Part shown: positions 1 through 6,283 of the stretch, one piece after another
How the letters are laid out: every line of letters begins with the position of its first letter
Position numbering within the stretch: position 1 is the stretch's first letter
NCBI GenBank assembly: GCA_017650795.1
Contig: JAGCEE010000141.1
Coordinates: 1-14,033 of the forward strand
Origin: Clostridia bacterium
GTDB lineage: Bacteria; Bacillota; Clostridia; Christensenellales; UBA1242
Length of the DNA stretch: 14,033 bases
Reading direction: 5' to 3'
The notes under the pieces: generated by a model
What the model was told of the DNA's origin: nothing
The model's database searches: none
Seen by the model: only the letters and a program-made list of their open reading frames with translations
Position numbers and translations under genes: made by a program

Positions 1-411
1 CACTTTTTCTTTCATGCCTTTGCTCATTTTAGAAAGGCGCATGTTTTTGTCTAACTGCAAATCAACTAATAGTTTTTCTGCTTTATCTTTATCAAAGTCA
101 TCATAAAAAGTTGCAAAAAGATTTATGGCATCACAAACTTTTAAAGATTGATTTAAATATGTTCTTTCTGGCAAAAAAGAAACAAGTTTTTTTGTTTCTG
201 CCCCAACTCGTTTTCCGTCTATAAGTATCTCCCCACTTGTTGGGGTTAATAAATCGTTTGCAAGTTTAAAAAGGGTGGATTTTCCACTTCCGTTTTTTCC
301 TAAAAGCCCAACAATTCTATTGGATTTTATTTTTAGGTTTATATCTTTTAAAACTTGTTTTTCTCCAAAATTTTTATTTATATTTTTGTATTCCAAAACA
401 ATACTCATCAT
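1..411 (-). CDS. ABC transporter ATP-binding protein, YtrB-like (3' end outside window)
   Basis: This is the N-terminal 137 residues of an ABC ATPase that would power a membrane transporter from the cytoplasmic face; the gene runs off the left edge in an open frame. The Walker A motif GLLGKNGSGKST is at residues 35-46 and the signature region reads LSKMSKGMKEK near residues 126-136. The Q-loop position reads FLPERTYL, with Glu where many ABC proteins have Gln. That replacement and the SKGMK signature resemble the YtrB/YxlF group of small-molecule exporters (family knowledge). Two ATG codons are in tandem at 411 and 408, and a GGAGAA ribosome site lies just upstream, so 411 is chosen. It begins 20 bases after the FAD-protein gene and probably shares its transcript. 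Walker B, the permease partner and the substrate cannot be seen. Confidence 0.88.
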   Translation of the reverse strand, partial: MMSIVLEYKNINKNFGEKQVLKDINLKIKSNRIVGLLGKNGSGKSTLFKLANDLLTPTSGEILIDGKRVGAETKKLVSFLPERTYLNQSLKVCDAINLFATFYDDFDKDKAEKLLVDLQLDKNMRLSKMSKGMKEKV

Positions 412-431
412 GTTCTCCAAATATATTTAGA

Positions 432-1805
432 TTACAGATTATTATTTGCTATTTGTCTTGCGACATATACGCCACTAGATGATGCGTGTGAAAGTGAATG
501 GGTGACACCACTGCCATCGCCAATAACATAAAGGCCGGGGAGTTTTGTTTCAAGATTATTATCAACATCCACTTCCATATTATAAAACTTAACTTCAACA
601 CCATATAAAAGCGTGTCGTCATTTGCTGTTCCTGGGGCAACTTTATCTAGTGCATAAATCATCTCAATAATGCCGTCTAGTATTCTTTTTGGAAGAACTA
701 GCGACAAATCTCCAGGTGTTGCCGAAAGGGTAGGAGTGACTGTACATTCTTCTATACGGCTTGGTGTACTTCTTCTGCCGTGCATTAAATCGCCAAACCT
801 TTGCACAATTACTCCACCACCAAGCATGTTAGATAACCTTGCAATACTCTCGGCATATTCATTTCCGTCTTTAAATGGCTCGGAAAAGTGCTTTGATACA
901 AGCAGTGCAAAGTTTGTATTTTTTGTTTTTTTGCTTGGGTCCTCAAAGCTGTGCCCATTTACGGTTTTAATACCGTTGGTGTTTTCGTTTACGACAATTC
1001 CATGAGGGTTCATGCAAAATGTTCTAACTTCATCTTCAAATTTTTCGGTTCTATAAACTATTTTTCCTTCGTATAACTCATCGGTTATGTGGGAGAATAT
1101 TTCAGAAGGCAGCTCAACCCTAACACCAATATCAACCCTGTTGGATTTTGTTTCTATGCCGAGTTCTTTGCATATCTTTTCCATCCAACTGCTTCCGCTT
1201 CTTCCAACCGAAACAATTAGTTTTTCTGAGTCAAAATCACCCTTGTCTGTGACAACAGTATATCCATTATATGCCTTTTTAATTGATTTAACTGGTGTTT
1301 CAAAATGAAATTCAACTTTATCTTTTAAAAGGGCATAAAGATTTTCTAGCACTATGTAGTTAATGTCGGTTCCAAGATGCCTTACTTGTACATCAAGTAA
1401 ATTTAATTTGTTTTGCATACATATTTTTCTTAGTGCCGTGCCTTCGGTTGTGTAAAGTTTTGTGTTTTGGCCACCATATTCAACATTTATGCTGTCCACA
1501 TATTTCATAAGTTCTAGTGCTTGTTTTTTGCCTATATGTTCATGCAAATTGCCACCAAAATCATTTGTTATATTATATTTTCCGTCAGAAAAAGCGCCAG
1601 CGCCACCAAATCCGGACATTATGGAACAAACCTTACATCCAATACAGTTTTTAACGGTATCGCCGTTTATAGGGCATTTTCTTTTTTCTAATGGTCTCCC
1701 AAGTTCAAACACTGCAATTTTTAAATCTGGACGAAGTTTTGTTAGTTCGTAGGCAGAGAATATACCACCAGGGCCAGCCCCAATTATTATTACATCATAT
1801 TTCAT
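432..1805 (-). CDS. FAD-dependent oxidoreductase, COG2509 type
   Basis: This is a 457-residue cytoplasmic flavoprotein. The N-terminus has the dinucleotide-binding beta-alpha-beta motif DVIIIGAGPGG (residues 4-14). The C-terminus has a second FAD-contacting segment, GLYVIGDGSGVTHS, at about residues 424-437. Between them is the hallmark of the COG2509 group: an Arg/Lys-rich segment, then Cys44-Pro, Cys54-x2-Cys57-x2-Cys60, and a glycine-rich GFGGAGAFSDGKYN stretch. Length is normal for the group. The substrate is unknown to me; the relatives are generally annotated only as uncharacterised FAD-dependent dehydrogenases. The ATG at 1805 follows AGGAGA at a good distance. The gene precedes the ABC ATPase by 20 bases, so the two are likely co-transcribed, although a functional link is not evident. 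Confidence 0.88.
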   Translation of the reverse strand: MKYDVIIIGAGPGGIFSAYELTKLRPDLKIAVFELGRPLEKRKCPINGDTVKNCIGCKVCSIMSGFGGAGAFSDGKYNITNDFGGNLHEHIGKKQALELMKYVDSINVEYGGQNTKLYTTEGTALRKICMQNKLNLLDVQVRHLGTDINYIVLENLYALLKDKVEFHFETPVKSIKKAYNGYTVVTDKGDFDSEKLIVSVGRSGSSWMEKICKELGIETKSNRVDIGVRVELPSEIFSHITDELYEGKIVYRTEKFEDEVRTFCMNPHGIVVNENTNGIKTVNGHSFEDPSKKTKNTNFALLVSKHFSEPFKDGNEYAESIARLSNMLGGGVIVQRFGDLMHGRRSTPSRIEECTVTPTLSATPGDLSLVLPKRILDGIIEMIYALDKVAPGTANDDTLLYGVEVKFYNMEVDVDNNLETKLPGLYVIGDGSGVTHSLSHASSSGVYVARQIANNNL

Positions 1806-1830
1806 ATTTTTCTCCTAAACGTATGGGGAT

Positions 1831-1859
1831 ATTTTATCATAAAAACCCAAAAAATACAA
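1831..1859 (-). promoter_or_regulatory. Possible promoter of the FAD protein-ABC operon
   Basis: On the minus strand TTGTAT (1859-1854) is followed after 17 bases by TAAAAT (1836-1831), just upstream of the AGGAGA ribosome site. The -10 matches consensus at five of six bases, the -35 at only three. The position, directly after a terminator-like hairpin, supports it. Confidence 0.4.
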
Positions 1860-1911
1860 ATCTATTATGGTTTTTGTTTTAAGGCAAGTATTTAGCTCTT
1901 TTTTCCAAAAC

Positions 1912-1945
1912 AAAAAAACCCAAGTATTTTCTTGGATTTTTTTTT
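1912..1945 (-). terminator. Hairpin with A and T runs, probable terminator of the nucleotidyltransferase gene
   Basis: CCAAG (1920-1924) and CTTGG (1931-1935) form a 5-bp stem with a 6-base loop. It is flanked by an A run on one side and a T run on the other, so either strand could terminate here. On the minus strand it lies downstream of the nucleotidyltransferase gene and upstream of the next promoter. It is about 115 bases past the stop codon and the stem is short. Confidence 0.5.
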
Positions 1946-2058
1946 ATAATTATTAAAAGATACAAATAAATTAAAATTTATATCCAAAAAGTGTATATCT
2001 ATAATCAAATGTGGTCATAAAATTCAAAAAAGTTAGAATATTTTAGTGGTGCAATAAA

Positions 2059-2841
2059 TTAAACTTCAAGCTCATAATCTTTTGGGTTTATGCCATAATG
2101 TGATTTTTCGTAAGTATATAAATCGGTTATATTTTTTAACATTATTTCTCTTGACTCAACATGCTCAATGCAGTTTCGATATAATTTAACGAACTCATTG
2201 TCGGGCATTGCATTGTCTGCATTTTTTCCAACATAATTATCATAATATTCTTGGTCGGTGTAAAGTCTGTAAGCCTTAACAAAAGGAACGGCGGCCTCGC
2301 CAGAATGAGAGGAGTGTAAATCTCTAATCAGCTCTAAAAGATTATAGTACACCATATTAAACTCAATGCCATTTCTTTTGTATATGTTTAATAGGCTGGA
2401 TAATCTATTGTCTATTTGAACAAGTTTTTTGTCAAATTTCATATCTGGGCATCTATGGTTTTTGTTGTAAAATTCATTGTCGGCATTTAAAATATTTTTT
2501 ACAAAATCTTTTTTTCCGTACAATATTTCGGCATTTTGATTAAGAGCAATATGAGAAGGGCAGTTTGAATTAGTAAACGAAACACCTTCACTTAAAAATC
2601 TTTCTATTGGTTTAATAAAGTATTCAAATTTAACACCCTCAAAATATTTTACTCCTCTAATACTTTTTTCTGCATGGTTTAATAAAACAAGCAGGTCAAT
2701 ATCGGAATTATTATCATAATATCCGGTTGTCATACTTCCATAAACAATAACACCAAGCAAATTGTCTTTATCCAGTATTTTTGGAAAAATATTTGTTATT
2801 AAAAATTTATCTATTATTTTTTTTGTTTCTTCGTTTATCAT
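2059..2841 (-). CDS. Nucleotidyltransferase-domain protein (DNA polymerase beta-like fold)
   Basis: This 260-residue soluble protein has the signature of the polymerase-beta-type nucleotidyltransferases, which transfer NMP from an NTP to a small molecule or a macromolecule. The motif reads VYGSMTTGYYDNNSDIDLLVL: Gly35-Ser36, then metal-binding Asp47 and Asp49. A third acidic residue is plausible at Glu73 in KFEYFIKP. The C-terminal part (about 130-250) looks mostly helical, as in aminoglycoside-adenylyltransferase-like or MNT-like proteins, but the acceptor cannot be told from sequence. No antitoxin-like HEPN partner is adjacent. There is no ribosome site before the ATG at 2841 and no other plausible start before the catalytic motif; a promoter 6 bases upstream predicts a leaderless mRNA. 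Confidence 0.85.
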   Translation of the reverse strand: MINEETKKIIDKFLITNIFPKILDKDNLLGVIVYGSMTTGYYDNNSDIDLLVLLNHAEKSIRGVKYFEGVKFEYFIKPIERFLSEGVSFTNSNCPSHIALNQNAEILYGKKDFVKNILNADNEFYNKNHRCPDMKFDKKLVQIDNRLSSLLNIYKRNGIEFNMVYYNLLELIRDLHSSHSGEAAVPFVKAYRLYTDQEYYDNYVGKNADNAMPDNEFVKLYRNCIEHVESREIMLKNITDLYTYEKSHYGINPKDYELEV

Positions 2842-2847
2842 ACTATA

Positions 2848-2876
2848 ATTTTATCACTAGGCATTATAAATGTCAA
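2848..2876 (-). promoter_or_regulatory. Strong promoter giving a leaderless mRNA for the nucleotidyltransferase
   Basis: The minus strand reads TTGACA (2876-2871), a 17-base spacer, then TGA-TAAAAT (-10 at 2853-2848), that is, a consensus -35 and an extended -10. Only six bases separate the -10 from the ATG, so transcription should start at or next to the start codon. A TATAAT also lies inside the spacer but has no matching -35. Confidence 0.75.
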
Positions 2877-2933
2877 TGCCGGCATTTTTTTTATTCATAT
2901 ATAATTAACAAACTTATAACAACATTAAAAAGG

Positions 2934-2962
2934 TTGATATTTATTAAACATACCCTTATAAT
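2934..2962 (+). promoter_or_regulatory. Promoter reading into the tandem repeats and the NADAR-like gene
   Basis: TTGATA (2934-2939), 17 bases, TATAAT (2957-2962): five of six and six of six consensus matches at ideal spacing. The predicted start, near 2969, is at the first base of repeat copy 1. If transcription continues, the NADAR-like gene has a leader of about 320 bases made of the two repeats. The -10 overlaps the ATAATATAA sequence that recurs at each repeat boundary. Confidence 0.75.
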
Positions 2963-3105
2963 ATAATCCAAGTGATGTTGCTTTGCGTGTATTTCCCGCA
3001 AATCAAATTGCTGACGCAATTCCTTGATAAAATCAAGGCATCACAGATTGAATAAACATCAGTTGCTGTCAAATGCCACTTCGTGTCGCTTGACGACAAC
3101 TTCCG
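2958..3105 (+). repeat. Structured tandem repeat, copy 1 (148 bp)
   Basis: This is the first of two near-identical copies. It begins with ATAATATAA (2958-2966) and is followed at 3106 by the same nine bases. It differs from copy 2 mainly in a short segment around 2986-2997 and at a few single bases. It contains perfect inverted repeats: AATTGC/GCAATT, CCTTGAT/ATCAAGG, an enclosing GTGATG/CATCAC pair, and the long arm GTTGCTGTCAA/TTGACGACAAC with one mismatch and one G-U pair. The minus strand reads open through it, but see the rejected items. Confidence 0.9.
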
Positions 3106-3254
3106 ATAATATAATCCAAGTGATGTTGCTTTGCATCGGTTTCCTCGCAAATCAAATTGCTAACGCAATTCCTTGATAAAATCAAGGCATCACAGATTGA
3201 ATAAACATCAGTTGCTGTCAAATGCCACTTCGTGTCGCCTGACGACAACTTCCG
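3106..3254 (+). repeat. Structured tandem repeat, copy 2 (149 bp)
   Basis: This is the second copy, directly abutting the first. It keeps all four pairings of copy 1: GTGATG (3120-3125) with CATCAC (3188-3193), AATTGC/GCAATT (3155-3170), CCTTGAT/ATCAAGG (3171-3187), and GTTGCTGTCA (3211-3220) with TGACGACAAC (3240-3249). Changes such as TGAC to TAAC fall in a loop, whereas TTGAC to CTGAC shortens the last stem by one pair. The one-base length difference puts the two copies in different reading frames. Confidence 0.9.
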
Positions 3255-3263
3255 ATAATATAA
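3255..3263 (+). repeat. Third copy of the 9-bp boundary sequence ATAATATAA
   Basis: ATAATATAA occurs at 2958-2966, 3106-3114 and 3255-3263, that is, before, between and after the two repeat bodies. After the third copy the sequence becomes unique and leads into the ribosome site of the NADAR-like gene. This is the pattern expected of a target-site duplication, or of the core of unequal recombination. Confidence 0.7.
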
Positions 3264-3275
3264 ATTATTGTTAGC

Positions 3276-3282
3276 AAGGAGG
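3276..3282 (+). promoter_or_regulatory. Ribosome binding site that sets a TTG start
   Basis: AAGGAGG is nine bases upstream of TTG at 3292. It lies downstream of the longer-frame TTG at 3268, which therefore cannot be the start it serves. Confidence 0.8.
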
Positions 3283-3291
3283 TGTATAAAA

Positions 3292-3906
3292 TTGTTTAAA
3301 AGAGAAATACAAAAATATACCAAATTTAGAGAAGATTTTGATTTTAAGTATGAGCGGGTTATAGAGAAAGATGATTGTAAATATTTTAAAGATTGCATAG
3401 TTGAAGATAGTTTAAAAAAGTACAGCGAGGGCAATGGGTTTATTAACTTAGGATACAATTTTAAAAATAGTTTAAGCAGGGCGTTATCAAATCTATATCC
3501 AATAACTTTTAATTTTAGGGGTAAAAAGGTAAACAGCATAGAGGGCGTTTTGCAGGGAATAAAATACAAGGATAAAAAAATACAAAACTTAATACTTAAA
3601 TATAGTGGGCTTGATGCTTACCACACACGAGCAGCAAACACAGATGATTTTTGGGGAAACGAAGGCTTTTTGTATTGGCAAGGCAACCCCATAAAAAGAG
3701 ATTCTAATGAGTATCAATTATTTTTAGATGAGTTATATTTGTCAGCCTCAAAAAATCCAATATACAAACGAGCACTCCTTGCAACTGGCGATTGGTACTT
3801 ATTGCACCATATAGGTTGTGAAGACATTTCGCAAACCGTGCTAACAAGATATGAATACGAACTAAGAGTAAATAGTTTAAGAGAGTATATAAAACAAAAA
3901 AACTGA
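3292..3906 (+). CDS. NADAR-superfamily-like protein (putative N-glycosidase)
   Basis: This is a 204-residue soluble protein. The core resembles NADAR/YbiA proteins, which hydrolyse N-glycosidic bonds in ADP-ribose-linked or riboflavin-precursor substrates (family knowledge). Visible features are SNLYP (66-70), the block NSIEGVLQGIKY (81-92) matching the family pattern [ST]-[VI]-E-x2-[FL]-Q-x2-K-[FY] with Glu84 as the probable catalytic acid, and ALLATGD (161-167). The N-terminal 60 residues and the ending TVLTRYEYELRVNSLREYI are less familiar and suggest a distinct subfamily. The start is TTG 3292, set by AAGGAGG; a frame extending back to 3268 overlaps that site and was discarded. The gene is monocistronic, with repeats upstream and a terminator overlapping its stop codon. 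Substrate is unknown; assignment rests on motif resemblance only. Confidence 0.65.
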   Translation: MFKREIQKYTKFREDFDFKYERVIEKDDCKYFKDCIVEDSLKKYSEGNGFINLGYNFKNSLSRALSNLYPITFNFRGKKVNSIEGVLQGIKYKDKKIQNLILKYSGLDAYHTRAANTDDFWGNEGFLYWQGNPIKRDSNEYQLFLDELYLSASKNPIYKRALLATGDWYLLHHIGCEDISQTVLTRYEYELRVNSLREYIKQKN

Positions 3907-3926
3907 CAAAATTTTGTCAGTTTTTT
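3897..3926. terminator. Perfect palindromic bidirectional terminator
   Basis: AAAAAACTGACAAAA pairs perfectly with TTTTGTCAGTTTTTT, a 30-base palindrome. It includes the TGA stop (3904-3906) of the NADAR-like gene and lies 60 bases past the end of the convergent transglutaminase-like gene, so it can serve both strands. Confidence 0.87.
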
Positions 3927-3985
3927 AATGTTAAAAAATGCTTACAAGTCGACACGATTAAAACATTTAAAAAAGCCAATCATTT

Positions 3986-5173
3986 TTAAAGAGATAGTTC
4001 TTTTTGATTTTTATTACAAGGTGTAGCTACTTTGCTGTGATTTTGGTCATATAATTGTTTTGCAACTTTTTTAGATAGCGCAGGCTTAATGCTGTATAAG
4101 TTTCCATTAAACTCCCTTGATTTTTGTTCGTTGTAAGAATCGGTAGCCATTTGAACAATTCGTTGGTACTTTTGGTCAAAAGTTTCATTTGGGTATAGCT
4201 TGTCTATTACATTAAAGTATGCCACTTCTATCATCTTTTGAGCTATTGGATTTTTACTGTTATTGTATCGTGCTCCAAAAAAGTTCCAATCGGTTTTTAT
4301 TATGTCTGCCTTTGATTTGCCATAATCAAACTTGTCAGGGTAGTAAAAATAATAGAGTTGGCTAAAATCCTTATCAAGACAGTTGTTTGGCAACGCAAAG
4401 TGGGCATATCTGTGTGTTAGATTTTCGTCATTGTCCCATGTTGGGTCATCAAGAATTGTTTGGTCTAGTCCGTATTTTTTATCTTTAATTTTAACAAAAC
4501 ATCTTACGTGGTTTGCAACATAGTGTTTTTTTAGGTGTTCAAAAGGAACAGCAACTAAGTCACATTCAAGCCCGGGCATATTTAGACTGTCTATAATTTC
4601 TTTCATTAAAGCCGAATATCCGGCGCATACAACCTCGGGAATGTCTAGGAATGCTCCTGCAAAATATTGGTCTTTATCCAACCAATCGTGTTCATGCTCT
4701 TTTGAACTCTTGTATGCTGTTATGGTTGAAACATAATCATGTATAAATGCAAGTGCTTCTAGTGGCGAAAATTTGCTTTTTTTAATAAAAGCACACACGT
4801 TGTCAATAGATTTGTTTGCCTTAATAATAGTATCAACATCCCAATCCAACGTGCCTTTTTTTAAGTCAAAGTGATACTCATGTGAGTGATTTACAGATAT
4901 TGTTAAATCAATATTTTTTTGTTTGGCTTTTTTATCAAGCTTAACTATTTCGGCGAAAAGGCTTTTTGGCAATCTTTCGTACAAAGGGATTAAAACAATT
5001 CTTTTAACAAAGCCTTCACATTTTTTAAAATTGTCTGTAAGATATTTGACCAATTCTGTCTCTGAACTTAATTTTTTATCTCCGCCTAAAAGCTTTATGG
5101 TCAGAGTACCACTGGTTTTATTTTCAAAAAAATTATCTAAATCATGTATGGAACGAATACTTTTCTTTTTCAT
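3986..5173 (-). CDS. Cytoplasmic transglutaminase-like cysteine protein
   Basis: This 395-residue protein has a transglutaminase/papain-like core at about 135-250. The segments are AFIHDYVSTITAY (142-154), PEVVCAGYSALMKEI (179-193) with the probable nucleophile Cys183, NHVRCFVKI (221-229) with His222, and YGLDQT (234-239) with Asp237, which sits at the usual 15 residues from the His; DDPTWD follows. The triad therefore looks intact. There is no signal peptide or membrane segment, unlike many bacterial members that act at the cell surface, so a cytoplasmic role is inferred. The N-terminal 110 residues and the C-terminal 140, rich in Lys, Asn and Gln, are unassigned. It could be a protease, a peptide N-glycanase-like amidase or a cross-linker. 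It has no ribosome site and a promoter 6 bases before the ATG. Confidence 0.8.
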   Translation of the reverse strand: MKKKSIRSIHDLDNFFENKTSGTLTIKLLGGDKKLSSETELVKYLTDNFKKCEGFVKRIVLIPLYERLPKSLFAEIVKLDKKAKQKNIDLTISVNHSHEYHFDLKKGTLDWDVDTIIKANKSIDNVCAFIKKSKFSPLEALAFIHDYVSTITAYKSSKEHEHDWLDKDQYFAGAFLDIPEVVCAGYSALMKEIIDSLNMPGLECDLVAVPFEHLKKHYVANHVRCFVKIKDKKYGLDQTILDDPTWDNDENLTHRYAHFALPNNCLDKDFSQLYYFYYPDKFDYGKSKADIIKTDWNFFGARYNNSKNPIAQKMIEVAYFNVIDKLYPNETFDQKYQRIVQMATDSYNEQKSREFNGNLYSIKPALSKKVAKQLYDQNHSKVATPCNKNQKELSL

Positions 5174-5179
5174 ATTTTC

Positions 5180-5208
5180 ATTCTACCATAAATATTTTAA
5201 TTATTCAA
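5180..5208 (-). promoter_or_regulatory. Extended -10 promoter, leaderless start of the transglutaminase-like gene
   Basis: The minus strand reads TTGAAT (5208-5203), 17 bases ending in TGG, then TAGAAT (5185-5180), six bases, ATG. It has a TGn extended -10, five of six -10 matches and four of six -35 matches. The layout copies the promoter at 2848-2876. Confidence 0.65.
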
Positions 5209-5228
5209 CACTCATTTTATAAAAAAAT

Positions 5229-5256
5229 TTGCAAATATACAAAAAAATGTTAATAT
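5229..5256 (+). promoter_or_regulatory. Extended -10 promoter, leaderless start of the GNAT gene
   Basis: TTGCAA (5229-5234), 16 bases ending in TGT, TAATAT (5251-5256), then six bases to the ATG at 5263. Each hexamer matches consensus at only four of six positions, but the TGn element and the identical distance to the ATG support it. It is divergent from, and almost back to back with, the promoter at 5180-5208. Confidence 0.5.
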
Positions 5257-5262
5257 AAAAGT

Positions 5263-5865
5263 ATGAGAAAACAAAAGAAACCAAAACATATAGAAATGGG
5301 GTGGCTAAGAGCCGAACCTAAGCCAGAACTTTTTTCAGATGAATATATAGTCTTAAACTATGATGGCAGTCAAATTCAACAAGAAGCATTTTACCGAATT
5401 TGGATGGGAAGACAGGGGACCAAAGAAGAAGTTTTTAATGCTTTTTCTTGGTATTTTGGTAATGTAAAAGATTGTAATTTAAAAAAAGATTTGTTTTTTG
5501 TAAAACACGGCAATGAGTATATTGCAACAGTCACAGCCATTTATCATCAAAAAAACAACGCTGGTCATGTGCATTGTTTTGCGATAAGAGATGATTATAG
5601 AGGAAAACGACTTTCGTATCCACTAATGTATATTGCTATGAAAAAAATATATGACAACGGTGCAGATTTTGCATATCTTTCAACAGACGATTGGCGAAAA
5701 CCTGCAATAAAAGTGTATATAAATTGTGGGTTTCTTCCTATGATGAATGAATTTTGGCCACACAAAAAAAGGAAGATGAAGGCGAGATGGAAAAATATTT
5801 ATAACGAACTAAACCTTGACAATTTTAAAATGTTAAACAAAAAATACAAACCAATAAAGGTATAA
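5263..5865 (+). CDS. GNAT-family N-acetyltransferase
   Basis: This 200-residue protein has a GNAT core, which transfers an acetyl group from acetyl-CoA to an amine or a protein N-terminus. The acetyl-CoA pyrophosphate-binding loop is at about 109-117, RDDYRGKRL, a variant of R-x2-G-x-G/A, preceded by strand HVHCFAIR. The later motif AIKVYINCGF (148-157) is the typical motif B end. An N-terminal extension of about 45 residues and a Lys/Arg-rich tail (about 166-200) lie outside the core. Substrate is unknown. There is no ribosome site; the promoter six bases upstream implies a leaderless message. It converges on the ASCH gene with 13 bases between stop codons and no visible terminator. Confidence 0.82.
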   Translation: MRKQKKPKHIEMGWLRAEPKPELFSDEYIVLNYDGSQIQQEAFYRIWMGRQGTKEEVFNAFSWYFGNVKDCNLKKDLFFVKHGNEYIATVTAIYHQKNNAGHVHCFAIRDDYRGKRLSYPLMYIAMKKIYDNGADFAYLSTDDWRKPAIKVYINCGFLPMMNEFWPHKKRKMKARWKNIYNELNLDNFKMLNKKYKPIKV

Positions 5866-5878
5866 ATATTGTTTTGGG

Positions 5879-6214
5879 CTATATCAATTTTAGTTCTATT
5901 CCAACAACTCCATATTTTAATTGTTCGTCCAAACTATAATACAATTCCATATCACTAGGTAATGCGATTTCGTGAGCTTCGTAGCCTAGTGATATTTTAT
6001 CAAAGTGTTTATATAACTCGTTAAACGATTTAAAGATGTGCAGGCCGACAACTTCTGTTAAAATTGTATCGCCAGTGGTTTTATTGGTAAATTTTATTTT
6101 GTCACAAGGCATTAACATTTTTCTTTTTTCATCATAAAGTCTCATTTCAATAATTTTTGTTCCATTTTTAATTTTTTCAAACGGCCCATTATTTAAATTC
6201 ATTTCGTAAATCAT
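5879..6214 (-). CDS. ASCH-domain protein
   Basis: This 111-residue protein is essentially one ASCH (PUA-like beta-barrel) domain, a fold generally proposed to bind RNA or modified nucleotides; some members are hydrolases on acylated nucleosides (family knowledge). Typical elements are PFEKIKNGTKIIEMRLYDEK (residues 11-30), where the charged Lys and Glu/Arg positions line the conserved pocket, then CDKIKFTN (37-44) and VVGLHIFKSFNELY (55-68). Length fits a stand-alone ASCH protein. The ATG at 6214 has AAAGGAAA upstream. The 69-base gap to the upstream membrane-protein gene shows no convincing promoter or terminator, so co-transcription is possible. The biological role is unknown. Confidence 0.75.
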   Translation of the reverse strand: MIYEMNLNNGPFEKIKNGTKIIEMRLYDEKRKMLMPCDKIKFTNKTTGDTILTEVVGLHIFKSFNELYKHFDKISLGYEAHEIALPSDMELYYSLDEQLKYGVVGIELKLI

Positions 6215-6283
6215 TTTTTATTTCCTTTATTTTTATATTTTTTATGTAAAAACATGCTTTAAAAACTAATTAAATTATAAATA

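Noticed and set aside
3090..3115. TTGACG and TATAAT inside the repeat array as a second promoter
   Set aside because: The spacing is only 14 bases, and copy 2 has CTGACG and TATAAA instead.
3268..3291. Earlier TTG start for the NADAR-like gene
   Set aside because: It would place the AAGGAGG ribosome site inside the coding region and has no site of its own.
2956..3569. Minus-strand reading frames through the repeats with nearly identical peptide strings
   Set aside because: The two copies are offset by 148 bases, so the same peptide appears in two different frames and each frame continues into unrelated sequence, one of them antisense to the NADAR-like gene. There is no ribosome site. The similarity is explained by the DNA repeat.
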